Shown: piece by piece, positions 1-8,682 of the stretch
Layout: each line of letters starts with the position of its first letter
Position numbering within the stretch: position 1 is the stretch's first letter
Assembly: GCA_020060215.1 (NCBI GenBank)
Contig: JAGVAP010000096.1
Coordinates: forward strand, 1 to 40,265
DNA length: 40,265 nt
Direction: 5' to 3'
Source of the DNA: Deltaproteobacteria bacterium
GTDB taxonomy: Bacteria > Desulfobacterota > DSM-4660 > Desulfatiglandales > HGW-15
The notes under the pieces: generated by a model
What the model saw: only the letters and a program-made list of their open reading frames with translations
Database searches by the model: none
What the model was told of the DNA's origin: nothing
Program-made: the position numbers and the translations under genes

Positions 1-1410
1 GTCCGGGTCGCCGCTCATTTCCACATATTTGCGGATTGCGTGTACGATATCCGCATCGATGTGATACTGGGCGGTGCCGGCTGCATAATAGGCCGATGCC
101 TCCTCTCCGTTGATGGTGCGCCAGGGAAAGAGCGCTCCCTTTTCACCAACCTGACGGGCGCGTCGGCGCGCAGCCGGCAGCATGCTGTGGCGGAAGCGCA
201 GCAGATTGCCGGCGATTCGGGGCGCCGTATAGATCAGGAAAGGAAGCAGGTAAATTTCCGTATCCCAGAAGTAGTGCCCTTCGTACGTCTGTCCGGTAAG
301 GCCGCGCGCGCCGATGCCGGCGCCCTCCACCCGGGCCGATGCCTGGAGCAACTGGAAGAGGTTCCACCGCAGGGACTGCTGAACGCGCAGGTCGCCCGTG
401 ATCTTGACGTCGCTTCGGCGCCAGAAATCATCCACATGCCGCCGCTGGGATTCACACAGTCTCTGCCACCCCTCGCTGCGGGACCTCACGAGAGTGCGCA
501 CGGAACGGTCGATAAGCTCCGAGACCGTTGCGTTGTGGGAAGTATGGTAGGTGATGTACTTGGTGATGTGGAAGCTCTGCCCCGGACGGGCGGCGACCGT
601 ATAGACGATGCCTGCGCGATCTTCCTGACAATGCGATTCGCTGGAATAACCGCATTCCGTTCGGACGACATGATCCATGCCGCAGGCGATGGTCATTGCG
701 CTGTTGCGGGTTCGGTGTCCAAGAATGATCCTCTGGCCTTCACATCGCTGGAGCACCGGAAGGAGGATCCGCTCGTTGAAGTTCCTGGATCGCCTGGGAT
801 CGATCTTCCCGGGATCCGGCTCCTGCGAAGCGGCCCGATTTGCCTCGTCGCCCAACGCATCCGGAGGCAGAACCATCTCGGAAATGAGGACCACCGGCGC
901 CTCCGAGTTGTGAACGACGACTTCATAGTCCACCGCGGCCAAGTGCCGGTGTTCAAAGGATACCAATCTGATAGAGCGGATCTCGACCCGCTTTCCGGCC
1001 GGGGTCTCCCAGAGTGCTCTTCGCTCCAGCCGTCCGGCCTGCATGTTCAGAACGCGCTCGAATCGGATGAGGTTCGCACGCTCCGGAATGAACGGCTCGT
1101 CGTCTACAAACAACCGCAGGCGTTTGGCGTCTGCCACGTTGAGCAGGGTCTGGGCGGTTTCTGCAAACCCGTAAGCCGTCTCGCCATAGACGATGGGCGT
1201 TGTTTCGTGGAATCCGTTGATAAAGGTGCCGTTCTGAAAGGCGGGCCGTCCCTCTTCGAAAGCGCCCCGAATCCCCATATACCCGTTGGCGAGGGTGAAG
1301 ATGGTTTCGCTCTGCTCCAGATATTGCGGGGCGAAGCGTTTCTCGATCACGCGCCACTCATCTACCGGATAAACGTATTCAGGGGCGATTCTGGGCTCCC
1401 GGTGAAGCAT
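1..1410 (-). CDS. Glycoside hydrolase family 65 protein (disaccharide phosphorylase type), partial
   Basis: This frame stays open from the ATG at 1410 to the window edge (470 codons), so the C-terminus is missing. The N-terminal part has the GH65 look: an early ANGYMGIRG stretch, then EGHYFWDTEIYLLPFL in the (alpha/alpha)6 barrel, and near residues 425-450 GALFPW, TINGEE and AGTAQYHIDADI. The GEE segment is where the family's general-acid glutamate is expected. GH65 enzymes phosphorolyse or hydrolyse alpha-glucosides such as maltose, trehalose or kojibiose in the cytoplasm. The YYAAGTAQYH sequence differs from the NEWEITFEE type of maltose phosphorylases, so a non-maltose substrate is possible but not established. 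The start is supported by AAGGAGGG seven bases upstream. It follows the CBS gene on the same strand after about 150 bp. The family call is secure; the substrate is not. Confidence 0.9.
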   Translation of the reverse strand, partial: MLHREPRIAPEYVYPVDEWRVIEKRFAPQYLEQSETIFTLANGYMGIRGAFEEGRPAFQNGTFINGFHETTPIVYGETAYGFAETAQTLLNVADAKRLRLFVDDEPFIPERANLIRFERVLNMQAGRLERRALWETPAGKRVEIRSIRLVSFEHRHLAAVDYEVVVHNSEAPVVLISEMVLPPDALGDEANRAASQEPDPGKIDPRRSRNFNERILLPVLQRCEGQRIILGHRTRNSAMTIACGMDHVVRTECGYSSESHCQEDRAGIVYTVAARPGQSFHITKYITYHTSHNATVSELIDRSVRTLVRSRSEGWQRLCESQRRHVDDFWRRSDVKITGDLRVQQSLRWNLFQLLQASARVEGAGIGARGLTGQTYEGHYFWDTEIYLLPFLIYTAPRIAGNLLRFRHSMLPAARRRARQVGEKGALFPWRTINGEEASAYYAAGTAQYHIDADIVHAIRKYVEMSGDPD

Positions 1411-1561
1411 GACCAATCCCTCCTTTGCTTGCCACGGATGACTCTTCCTCTTCCCCTGATGGTTTTTCTGGATCGGGCTTCACGAAATTCCCCGCCGCCG
1501 CCGGTGCCCGAATCCCCCAAGTGGTGAGCCTTGCCCCATTTCTGCATTCCTGGAAAAATCT

Positions 1562-2113
1562 CTATGCCGGCAGCGGGCACTCCCTCATGGTCTGCGCGAT
1601 TTTCTTGTACACGTCGGAGAAGCGAATCAGTCCCACAATCCTTCCCTCGTCTTTGACAAACAACGAATCGTGTCTACCTACGACAAAAAGGTGAAAGGCA
1701 CCGTCCATTCTGTCATCGGCGTTCACCATATGATCGGCACTCGGCAGCCGGATGAATTTTCCAATCTTCATGCTGTAAGCCTTCTTGCACAGATCGGCTA
1801 GGGGTTCTTGCCAGAACCGTAGGTGCTCCTTCATGGATTCCAGGGTGCTCTGGGCAAGATGATAATGGGAAAGGCTGTCGATATTCTCATAGTTCGGCTC
1901 CAGCCCCTGCACCACATCCATGGGCGACAGTTTGCCCACGATCCGACCCTCCTCATCATAAACCAGGAGGATCCTCTGAGACTCCTTCCCGGAGCTGAAT
2001 TCCTGCTGGGCCTTTTCCAGTGCCTTCACGGCCTCCATAAAGGTCGATTGGTTGGATACGCGGGGAAACTCTTCCACCGGTCGCATCAACTCGCGCACTT
2101 TCATTTTCTCCAT
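1562..2113 (-). CDS. Tandem CBS-domain protein
   Basis: A 183-residue soluble protein made of two CBS modules. The first (about 1-80) begins KVRELMRPVEEFPRV and includes RILLVYDEEGRIVGKLSPMDVV. The second (about 110-180) has the parallel FVVGRHDSLFVKDEGRIVGLIRFSDVYKKI. CBS pairs bind adenosine nucleotides or other ligands and act as stand-alone energy sensors or regulate a partner; no partner can be named from sequence. GGGAGGG lies just upstream of the ATG at 2113, and an in-frame ATG nine bases later is an alternative start. The gene precedes the GH65 gene on the same strand, so co-transcription is possible. The assignment rests on the two repeated hydrophobic GRIVG motifs and on length, which is typical of stand-alone CBS proteins. 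Confidence 0.9.
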   Translation of the reverse strand: MEKMKVRELMRPVEEFPRVSNQSTFMEAVKALEKAQQEFSSGKESQRILLVYDEEGRIVGKLSPMDVVQGLEPNYENIDSLSHYHLAQSTLESMKEHLRFWQEPLADLCKKAYSMKIGKFIRLPSADHMVNADDRMDGAFHLFVVGRHDSLFVKDEGRIVGLIRFSDVYKKIAQTMRECPLPA

Positions 2114-2214
2114 CCTTCATCCCTCCCTCTCTTTGCAGTGACAGCCCATCCCAATGCAGTGCCGTGGCCGTCTCATCCACCTTCCCTAAAAAATGCTTCA
2201 CTCCTCCCCTATGG

Positions 2215-2234
2215 TCTCTGCCTGAAGGCAGGGA
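2215..2234. terminator. Hairpin between the sigma-54 activator and the CBS gene
   Basis: TCTCTGCC-TGAA-GGCAGGGA forms an eight-pair stem (one G-U) with a four-base loop. There is no convincing U-tract on either side. It may weakly end the upstream minus-strand transcript or be a leader structure for the CBS gene. Confidence 0.3.
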
Positions 2235-2363
2235 CTCCGGCGATATAACGAACAGCCTCCAGTGAGCGTTTCGATTGGACTACAAGGTCGGCCATCCCCA
2301 CCCCGGGAGACACTGCGGGAGAAATCCGGTCCTTTCCGGAGGGACGCCGGCCGATCGCTGCGC

Positions 2364-3881
2364 CTATGGCTGGCTGATGCCGAGTTTCCGCATGCGGGCG
2401 CGTAAGGTGCTGCGGTCGAGCCCGAGGATCTCTGCAGCGCCGTTTTTGCCGCTCACTTTCCAATGGGTCATCTCGAGCACCCGGACGATATGTTCGCGAT
2501 CCACCTCATCCAGAGTCTTTCCGGCCGTCGTCAACTCTCTTCGCGGCTTTTCCAGTTCATCCACCAGGCGCAGCTTGGGCCCCGAGGAGTTGATCACTGC
2601 CCGCTCGAGGACGTTCTCCAGTTCCCTGATGTTGCCGGGCCAGTGATAGTTCTGCAAGGCATTCATCACGGCCGTCGGAATGCTTTCGATGGACTTGCCG
2701 AGTCTCTTGGAGATCTTACGGACAAAGAACTCGACCAAGAGGGGTATGTCCTCCTTACGCTCACGCAGCGGGGGCACGGTAATCGGGAATACATTCAGCC
2801 GATACCAGAGGTCCTCCCGGAACCGGCCCTTGCGGACTTCCTCTTCCAGGTTCCGATTCGTGGCGGCGATAATCCGAACATCGGCTTTGACGGTCCGGGA
2901 GCCGCCCAACCGCTCGAATTCGCCGTCCTGGATCACCCTGAGGAGCTTAGGCTGCAACTCCAGCGGCAGTTCCCCGAGCTCATCCAGAAAGAGGGTGGCG
3001 CCGTCTGCAATTTCGAATCGTCCCATCTGTTTGGCATGAGCGCCGGTAAAGGCGCCTTTCTCATGACCGAACAGCTCGCTTTCAATGAGGTTCGACGGCA
3101 ACGTGGCGCAGTTGATCTTCACGAGCGCCCTGTTCTTGCGCGTGCTCAAGCCATGGATAGCCCGGGCAACCAGCTCTTTGCCGGTGCCGGTCTCACCCAG
3201 GATGAGCACGGTCGTGTCGGTGTGCGCGATTTGCTCGACTTTGTAAAGCACGTATTTGAGGCCGTCGCTCTGACCGATGATGTTCTCATGGTTGTATTCG
3301 AATTTGATCTCATCCTGCAGATAGGCCCTCTCGGCCTCGAGCTTGGTTTTTAAGCCATCAATTTCGGAAAGCGCCGCTTTAAGATTAAGTTCGTTCCGCT
3401 TGTTCTCGGTGATGTCCTGAATCCAACCGGACATTCGGACACTCTCCCCTTCGGCGTCCCAGATGGCCTGTGCTCGTGCCAAGAACCACAGGTATTCGCC
3501 TGCCTTTGTTTTCAACCGGTACTCCATCTTGAATGGTACACGCTCCTGGAGATGGCATTGAACGGCAGCCCAGACCGGATCGGCATCCTCCGGGTGCAAC
3601 CGGCTGCGAAAGGAATCGATGGCGCCCGGAAACTCCTCGGGTGAGTATCCGAGGATCTCCCTGAACCGATCCGAGTAGTAGACGGTGTTAGAACGGATGT
3701 CCCAGTCCCAGAGGCCGTCGGTAGCCCCTGCAAGAGCCAGCAGATATCGCTGCTCACTGGTGCCTAATGCTTCTTCGACCCGATCTCGCCCCTTTCGCTG
3801 TTTGAAGACGCCGATGATCAACAGAGCTGCAACAATGCTTAAAGAGGCTAGGGCGATGAGTGCGATCTGGAAAGATCCCAA
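2364..3881 (-). CDS. Membrane-anchored PAS sigma-54-dependent activator
   Basis: A sigma-54 enhancer-binding protein of 505 residues if started at the TTG at 3881, which has AAGGAG eight bases upstream and puts a clean transmembrane helix (residues 5-26) at the N-terminus. A longer reading from another TTG at 3953 has no ribosome site. Order: membrane helix, PAS domain (about 45-160, ending in WIQDITENK), short coiled coil (165-195), AAA+ domain with Walker A GETGTGKE (229-236), GAFTGA sigma-54 contact loop (276-281) and Walker B LFLDE (297-301), and a C-terminal Fis-type helix-turn-helix ending [14 protein letters not shown]. There is no receiver domain, so the PAS domain or the membrane segment is the likely input. 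It is divergent from the kinase at 4485. Its target is unknown. Membrane attachment is unusual for this class. Confidence 0.93.
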   Translation of the reverse strand: MGSFQIALIALASLSIVAALLIIGVFKQRKGRDRVEEALGTSEQRYLLALAGATDGLWDWDIRSNTVYYSDRFREILGYSPEEFPGAIDSFRSRLHPEDADPVWAAVQCHLQERVPFKMEYRLKTKAGEYLWFLARAQAIWDAEGESVRMSGWIQDITENKRNELNLKAALSEIDGLKTKLEAERAYLQDEIKFEYNHENIIGQSDGLKYVLYKVEQIAHTDTTVLILGETGTGKELVARAIHGLSTRKNRALVKINCATLPSNLIESELFGHEKGAFTGAHAKQMGRFEIADGATLFLDELGELPLELQPKLLRVIQDGEFERLGGSRTVKADVRIIAATNRNLEEEVRKGRFREDLWYRLNVFPITVPPLRERKEDIPLLVEFFVRKISKRLGKSIESIPTAVMNALQNYHWPGNIRELENVLERAVINSSGPKLRLVDELEKPRRELTTAGKTLDEVDREHIVRVLEMTHWKVSGKNGAAEILGLDRSTLRARMRKLGISQP

Positions 3882-4484
3882 AGGAACTTCTCCTTCTGCT
3901 GCACACTGCTGCCCGCGGGGCGGGCAGTTCTCTTGGAACCGCCGGCCTTTCAATGCCGGTCAATTATCCTGTACGCCGATCCATTTGCCGTTCTTTGGGC
4001 GAGCCCGGCTTTTCGGCCGGACTTCATCAAGGAAGCACTAGGTATTATTGTAAATTTTAACATACCGCCGCCCAATGGAGCCATCAAATATTTCAATGAA
4101 GGATTTGAACAAGAGTGTAAGCGATCAGATCAAAGTCGGCTTGAAACGAGATGCGAGGGCACAATCATCCCCTGCAGGTCGGGCTGGCGGGGCTATTCAT
4201 GACTTTTCTTTCCAAAGGTCGTCGAGATGTTCCGAATGAGAGTTATTTTTGAAAGAAACCCCTGCAGTCGGAGAAATTCTGCTTGGCAGAATCTATATCG
4301 CCCCGCTGATCACCATTGGCTGGTCCGGTCCGGCGTCTAGAAGATTACGGAAAGCCCGTTAAATACGGGATAGCATGTATTGTATGGGCGGCCTGATACT
4401 GACAACCTATACGTAGTTTCTCTGGACCGCCGTGACAGAAGCATCATTGCTGCTCAACCAGCCCCATCGAGCGGGGAACGGATC
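3882..4484. other. Divergent intergenic region without a supported gene
   Basis: About 600 bp separates the two divergent signalling genes. It holds an AT-rich stretch at 4041-4066 with a likely promoter for the minus-strand activator and a small CCCGT/ACGGG hairpin near 4346-4361. Short open frames are present but lack ribosome sites or recognisable protein character, so none is called. Confidence 0.5.
4047..4075 (-). promoter_or_regulatory. Possible sigma-70 promoter for the activator gene
   Basis: On the minus strand TTGGGC (4075-4070) is followed 17 bp later by TACAAT (4052-4047). The -10 is 5/6 to consensus and the -35 only 3/6. It sits in the one AT-rich patch of the divergent region and would give a leader of roughly 160 nt. 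Confidence 0.35.
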
Positions 4485-6179
4485 ATGAAAAAGGGTAGTC
4501 TTCGCAAGAGTGGACCGCTTATCGATGAAAACGCAGAACTGCGCTCCAGGCTGGAGGAGGCTGAGCGAAATCTGGAGGCGATTCGTTCAGGGGATGTGGA
4601 TGCATTGGTAGTGGAGGGATCCAATGGTGCACGCATCTTTTCCCTTAACGGCGCGGAGCACATCTATCGTGTAATCGCAGAGACGATGCATGAAGCCGCT
4701 CTCACCGTGAACCAGGAAGGGACCGTTCTCTTCTGCAACCGCCGGTTCTGCGATTTGATGAGGATACCCATGAATGAAGCCGTGGGACGGCAAATCACGA
4801 GCTTTGTGTCCCGGCCGCAGGAACTGCCCCTGGTGAAGCTTTTGTCGGACGCTCGGGCGGGGCCGGTCCAGCGTCGTATGACGCTCCGGGCCTCGGATGG
4901 TGCGATCGTCCCCGTCCAGCTTTCGGCGAACCTGATCGAGGACCCGAGCAGGAGCATCTGCATTCTTGCAGCGGACCTGACCGAGGTCGAAGTGACGGCC
5001 AAGTCAATTCAGATCTTTCGTGAGCATCAGCAGGCCATGGAAGAGAGCGAGGAGCGTTATCGTACGCTTTTCGACACCATGACCGAAGGCTTTGCCCTGA
5101 TGGAGATCATCACTGATCCTGACGGACGGCCGTGCGATTCACGATTCCTCGACGTAAACCCGGCCTTCGAGCGCCTCACTGGCTTGAAAGGAGAGGATCT
5201 TATTGGCAAGCCCGTCCTGGAGGTTCTGCCCGGCATAGAATCCCAGTGGATAGAAAAATGCGGGAGTGTGGCCCTCACGGGCGAACCTTTGCACATAGAA
5301 AACTACACTGCTGCGCTGGGTCGCTGGTTTGAAGCATCCGCTTACCGTTCCGCTCCGGGAAAGTTTGCCTTGCTCTTGAACGATATCACCGAGCGCAAGC
5401 AGGCGGAGGAGGACCTCCGCAGATCCCGCGACGAACTGGAGCTGCGGGTTCAGGAGCGGACGATCGAGCTGGAGCGAAAAAACCAGGAGCTTCAGGAGTT
5501 TGCCTTTATGGCCTCTCACGATTTGCGCGAACCCCTTAGAAAAGTCCAAACCTTTGGGAAGATCCTGGAGGCAAGAAGCGCGGATCACTTAGATGAGCTG
5601 GAGAGAGACTACATCTCACGAATGTCAGGAGCCGCAACTCGTATGCAGGAGCTCCTCGATGCGCTGCTGAACTATTCACGCATAGAGACGCAAAGGCATG
5701 ATCTTGTACCGGTGAGACTGGAGCATATCCTCGAAGCGGTTATGACGGATCTGGAAATTTCCGTAAGAAAGATAGGAGCAGATGTCGAAATCGGGCTCCT
5801 GCCGAAGATCCAGGGCGACCCTCACCAGTGGCGGCAACTCTTCCAGAATCTCATCGCCAATGCAGTCAAGTATCACCGCTCGGAGGTCAAGACGGTCATC
5901 AGGATTTACGGGGAGGAGACCAGCACCGCTGCTCAACTCTTTGTGGAAGACAACGGGATCGGGTTTGACGAGAAGTATTTGGACAAGATCTTCCAGCCGT
6001 TCCAGCGCCTTCACGGAAGGCATGAATATCCTGGAGTAGGCATCGGCCTGGCGATCTGCAAAAAGATCATGGAGCGCCATCGCGGGACCATCACCGCCAG
6101 GAGCAAGCCCGGGAAAGGGTCGACCTTCATCGTCACGTTGCCTGTGGACGGAAGCAACGCGAGGAATAATCCGCAGTGA
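4485..6179 (+). CDS. PAS sensor histidine kinase (soluble)
   Basis: A 564-residue kinase with no membrane segment, started at the ATG at 4485 behind GGGGAACGGATC rather than a TTG 105 bases earlier. Order: an N-terminal coiled helix with AEERNLEAIRSGDVDALVV-like sequence (about 15-45), PAS1 (65-165), PAS2 (190-305, ending NDITERK), a coiled coil (305-340), HisKA with phospho-acceptor His345 in ASHDLREPL, and HATPase with N-box QNLIANAVKYHR (454-465), G1 DNGIGF (489-494) and G2 GVGIGLAIC (517-525). The DLREPL H-box form is shared with phytochrome-like and bacteriophytochrome-related kinases, but no chromophore domain is seen. It probably senses a cytoplasmic cue. No response regulator is adjacent, so its partner is unknown. 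Its end faces the AI-2E permease with 26 bp between. Confidence 0.93.
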   Translation: MKKGSLRKSGPLIDENAELRSRLEEAERNLEAIRSGDVDALVVEGSNGARIFSLNGAEHIYRVIAETMHEAALTVNQEGTVLFCNRRFCDLMRIPMNEAVGRQITSFVSRPQELPLVKLLSDARAGPVQRRMTLRASDGAIVPVQLSANLIEDPSRSICILAADLTEVEVTAKSIQIFREHQQAMEESEERYRTLFDTMTEGFALMEIITDPDGRPCDSRFLDVNPAFERLTGLKGEDLIGKPVLEVLPGIESQWIEKCGSVALTGEPLHIENYTAALGRWFEASAYRSAPGKFALLLNDITERKQAEEDLRRSRDELELRVQERTIELERKNQELQEFAFMASHDLREPLRKVQTFGKILEARSADHLDELERDYISRMSGAATRMQELLDALLNYSRIETQRHDLVPVRLEHILEAVMTDLEISVRKIGADVEIGLLPKIQGDPHQWRQLFQNLIANAVKYHRSEVKTVIRIYGEETSTAAQLFVEDNGIGFDEKYLDKIFQPFQRLHGRHEYPGVGIGLAICKKIMERHRGTITARSKPGKGSTFIVTLPVDGSNARNNPQ

Positions 6180-6205
6180 AAATTCTATCGCATACCTGGT
6201 TTCAT

Positions 6206-7282
6206 TCAGATCAGACCTTGCGGGTCCTGTTGTCGGGGCGCAGCACACTCACGCTCGTCTTCGAAGTCTTTGACGATGTTGATGAGAGAGATGAAGAGGG
6301 CCATGATGAGTGGTCCGACGATAATGCCGATCAGACCGAACGCCTGAATCCCGCCGAGTACCGCAAAGAAGGTGAGTAGAAAAGACAATCTGGCCCGACC
6401 CTTGATGAAAAGGGGTCGGACTACATTGTCTACTAGGCCTATTCCGAGGATGCCGAAGGCAGCCAGAATAGCCGCCTTCAGTATCTCCCCTGTAACGAGA
6501 AGATAAAGACAGATGGGCACCCAGACGATGTGGGCGCCGATAAAAGGGATAAAAGACGTTATCGCAGTGGTCAAACCCCAGAGGAAAGGCGAAGACAATC
6601 CTACCGAGACAAATCCAAGAGTGCCGACTATTCCTTGCGCCAATGCTACAGCCACGCCGCCGTAGATGGTTGAAACGACCACGTCATTTGTCTGTTTCAC
6701 CAGCCGTTCCTTGTTCCGCTGTGAGAAAGGCAGGTACTCCAAGGTTTTTGAAACGTAAACCCTGCCATCCTTGAACAGGAAGAAAAGAATGAAGGCCATG
6801 ATGAAGAACGTGGTGAAAGCACCGGCTATACTGCCGAGGCCCCCAGGAACCAGTTTGAGCAGCCGTTTGGAGAGGGTCGAAAGACCGTTTACGATATAGG
6901 CGAGTGCCTCTTTCTCATCCAGGCGGAAGATAGGCAGTATCCTGTTCGCAAGATCACGAATAAAGGAATCCTTGTACGCGGCCTGCAGATCTTCCACGGT
7001 CAGACCGGCGTTCGAAAGATCCTGGAGTTCGCCTACCAGGCGATAGGAAAGATAGGAAAGAGGCCCTAGAATCACGATCAGTACAACGGCGACCGTCACC
7101 AGGGAAGCGGGAGACGGGCGCCGTATGTAGCGGAGAAGGAAAAGGTACACCGGATAGAAGACGATCGCGAATACCGAAGCCCATATGAGGGGTATGAAAA
7201 AAGGCTCAAGGATGAGATAAGCGAGATAACTGAGGAACGCCACAAGAATGAGAAGAATACCGGTTCTGAACCTGTTCGTCAT
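6206..7282 (-). CDS. AI-2E family transporter (permease)
   Basis: A polytopic membrane protein of 358 residues from the ATG at 7282 (MTNRFRTG). The TTG 51 bases upstream has no better ribosome site, so the start is uncertain. It shows the PF01594 layout: two N-terminal helices after ILLILVAFLSYL, a long soluble stretch (about 75-140), then helices around AGAFTTFFIMAFILFFLFKDG, GLTTAITSFIPFIGAHIVWVP and the conserved C-terminal VDNVVRPLFIKGRARLSFLLTFFAVLGGIQAFGLIGIIVGPL, here quoted only by its two ends as VDNVVRPL and GIIVGPL. Members of this family export autoinducer-2-like molecules in some bacteria and act as Na+/H+ antiporters in others, so the substrate cannot be given. It stands alone, convergent with the kinase. 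Confidence 0.9.
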   Translation of the reverse strand: MTNRFRTGILLILVAFLSYLAYLILEPFFIPLIWASVFAIVFYPVYLFLLRYIRRPSPASLVTVAVVLIVILGPLSYLSYRLVGELQDLSNAGLTVEDLQAAYKDSFIRDLANRILPIFRLDEKEALAYIVNGLSTLSKRLLKLVPGGLGSIAGAFTTFFIMAFILFFLFKDGRVYVSKTLEYLPFSQRNKERLVKQTNDVVVSTIYGGVAVALAQGIVGTLGFVSVGLSSPFLWGLTTAITSFIPFIGAHIVWVPICLYLLVTGEILKAAILAAFGILGIGLVDNVVRPLFIKGRARLSFLLTFFAVLGGIQAFGLIGIIVGPLIMALFISLINIVKDFEDERECAAPRQQDPQGLI

Positions 7283-7550
7283 GAGGGACCCATTCCCGGG
7301 ACCTTCTGTCACGGCCGCTGAAAGCGTGCGCAAACAGACAAACGAAATTGAAAACGAGGGTGGTTCGACAGTAACAATAGGTTCCGCGAGGCAACTGTCA
7401 ATAAGGCCAAGTGCACGACCTTTTTCGCTCTTTCACCCCTCTCTCTCTCATACATCTAATCCCGCGTTCTTCAAGAACGATTCCAAGCTCGCTTTCCCCA
7501 CGGGCGCATGGCCGAGAATCTTCTCGGACAACCGGACGACCTCTCCGCTG
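7283..7550. other. Gene-free stretch upstream of the permease
   Basis: No supported gene. It contains the upstream region of the permease and runs into a decayed gene remnant. Weak open frames on both strands have no ribosome site or recognisable protein features. Confidence 0.4.
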
Positions 7551-7777
7551 ATGGAGAAGTTGAATACGGACGCAGCACTGCTCAAGACGTTCCCCTTCGA
7601 GGTGAATCTCTGGAAGGCCCGAAACATCTGCTACAAGATCCTCCACGCGTGCTGCTCGGATTTCAACAAGAGGCCCGAGTCGGGCGACGAGAATGCTCAA
7701 GGTGGATACGCCGCTCCAGTGATCTCGCGCCGACCAAGGACAAACCGCCAACTGCCTCCACCCCGACCCCCTCTTGA
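7551..7777 (+). pseudogene. C-terminal remnant of a GH57/DUF3536-like protein (frameshifted)
   Basis: In one frame the sequence reads MEKLNTDAALLKTFPFEV, then NLWKARNICYKIL and RPESGDENA. After about 7693 the matching continuation, RWIRRSSDLAP, is in another frame and ends at a stop at 7775-7777. The pattern 'FPFEVNLWKxxN, then GDExA, then WI..F..L' resembles, from memory, the extreme C-terminus of DUF3536 proteins linked to GH57 enzymes. No N-terminal part is present, and the frame must shift once to read through. It is therefore called a decayed fragment. An unrelated short open frame remains possible. Confidence 0.4.
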
Positions 7778-7786
7778 CCGTAAGGC

Positions 7787-7817
7787 GTAGGATGGGTGGA
7801 GCGAAGCGAAACCCATC
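7787..7817 (+). repeat. REP-like palindromic repeat, copy 1
   Basis: GTAGGATGGGTGGAGCGAAG followed by CGAAACCCATC. The GATGGGT/ACCCATC arms can pair around a 13-base loop. It is one of five copies in this window and lies in intergenic sequence. Confidence 0.8.
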
Positions 7818-7831
7818 TATTCAAAGGTCAA

Positions 7832-7859
7832 TAGGATGGGTGGAGCGCAGCGAAACCCC
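7832..7859 (+). repeat. REP-like palindromic repeat, copy 2
   Basis: TAGGATGGGTGGAGCGCAGC followed by GAAACCCC. It is in the same orientation as copy 1, 14 bp downstream of it, and has GCAG for GAAG in the loop and a degraded right arm. Confidence 0.75.
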
Positions 7860-8129
7860 ACGTTTCGGATTCGGATGTCTCGAGGCGGCTCTGTAGGTCA
7901 TACCGGGGGAGTCTTCGTGAACCGAAAAAGCGAGAAGACCATTACGAGCTCAAAAGCCTAGGATGCCAGATCGCCGGCCCCGAGCAGGGGCGTTCACTCT
8001 GAAGCCCCGCCGGTCCCGTCTCTTTTCCGAGGGAGGCGTGGACAAGGGGCAAGGGCTTTTTCATCAATCCTCCTAGCCGCTTGACTCTGCAAAAAGAAAA
8101 TAAAACAAAATAAATATAAATAAACATGC

Positions 8130-8176
8130 CGATTTATTATATTCTATTGTATAATATAGGTGAAAATAATAAATCG
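8130..8176 (+). promoter_or_regulatory. Perfect 11-bp inverted repeat enclosing a TATAAT box
   Basis: CGATTTATTAT (8130-8140) and ATAATAAATCG (8166-8176) are exact reverse complements separated by 25 bp. The interval contains TATAAT at 8150-8155; the -35 position (TGCCGA, 8127-8132) is weak. The arrangement fits an operator spanning a promoter, or a hairpin. It lies about 240 bp upstream of the 8416-10041 gene group, which it could control. Confidence 0.5.
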
Positions 8177-8415
8177 AGGTATGCAGCTCGCTTCAATCAG
8201 TTCACGCCCTGTTCATCGACCGCTTCAGAACTCTTTCCACTTCTCAGCGCTCAACTCGAATCCGGCCTGCAACTGCGCCTCGAACAAGGACCGTATGAGA
8301 AATCTTCAATGCGTTCGGCGCCCACAGGACACGAGAGTTGTCCATGAAGGATCCGAGCCGGGGTTCTCTCGACTGGAGGATTTCAAGGCGCCCGCAATAC
8401 AGAAGGGAGGCCCGT

Positions 8416-8682
8416 ATGGCCGCAATCACAGGCGGGATGCGCTGTATGGTCGACCTCAAGAGCGAGCTCAATGCGCTTAAGAGGAAACATGACCACCTTT
8501 ACGATGAACATCAAAGAAGCCACCGGGAGTTCATGGAGCATGGAATCGGAGGGAGAATCGAGAGGAAAAGGCTCTATAGAGAAGGGCAGGCGCTCCATGG
8601 GGAAGCGGAAGAGATCCTCCAGGCTGCACAAAGGATAAACAAGGAAGTTGATCGAAGGCGAGAGGAGGGGCGAACATGTTAG
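8416..8682 (+). CDS. Small charged coiled-coil protein of unknown function
   Basis: An 88-residue protein started at the ATG at 8416 behind GGGAGG with a five-base gap. From residue 13 it is almost entirely charged helix: VDLKSELNALKRKHDHLYDE, then EFMEHGIGGRIERKRLYREG and a Glu/Arg-rich tail, with leucine and hydrophobic heptad spacing. The middle GIGG could be a hinge between two helices. I do not recognise a family. Its stop overlaps the start of the next gene by seven bases, which implies translational coupling and a shared role with it. It may be a soluble adaptor or part of a complex, but nothing in the sequence fixes that. Confidence 0.7.
   Translation: MAAITGGMRCMVDLKSELNALKRKHDHLYDEHQRSHREFMEHGIGGRIERKRLYREGQALHGEAEEILQAAQRINKEVDRRREEGRTC

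Larger units (their letters stand above)
7778..8415. other. Gene-poor region with repeats and an AT-rich island
   Basis: No supported gene. It contains two REP-like repeats (7787 and 7832), ordinary GC-rich sequence to about 8085, and then a strongly AT-rich patch (8090-8180) with an inverted repeat. The 240 bp between the patch and the next gene shows only frames without ribosome sites. Confidence 0.5.

Noticed and set aside
40..1527. Plus-strand open frame of about 495 codons
   Set aside because: It runs antisense to the GH65 gene, which has clear family motifs and a good ribosome site. The plus frame reads as low-complexity Arg/Gly/Pro-rich sequence with no recognisable domain.
2155..2169. 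Possible -24/-12 promoter before the CBS gene
   Set aside because: Minus-strand CGGCCACGGCACTGCA has GG-N10-GC spacing but poor flanking consensus. In GC-rich sequence this occurs by chance.
4054..4202. Short plus-strand frame upstream of the PAS kinase
   Set aside because: It has no ribosome site or homologous feel, and lies within the divergent promoter region.
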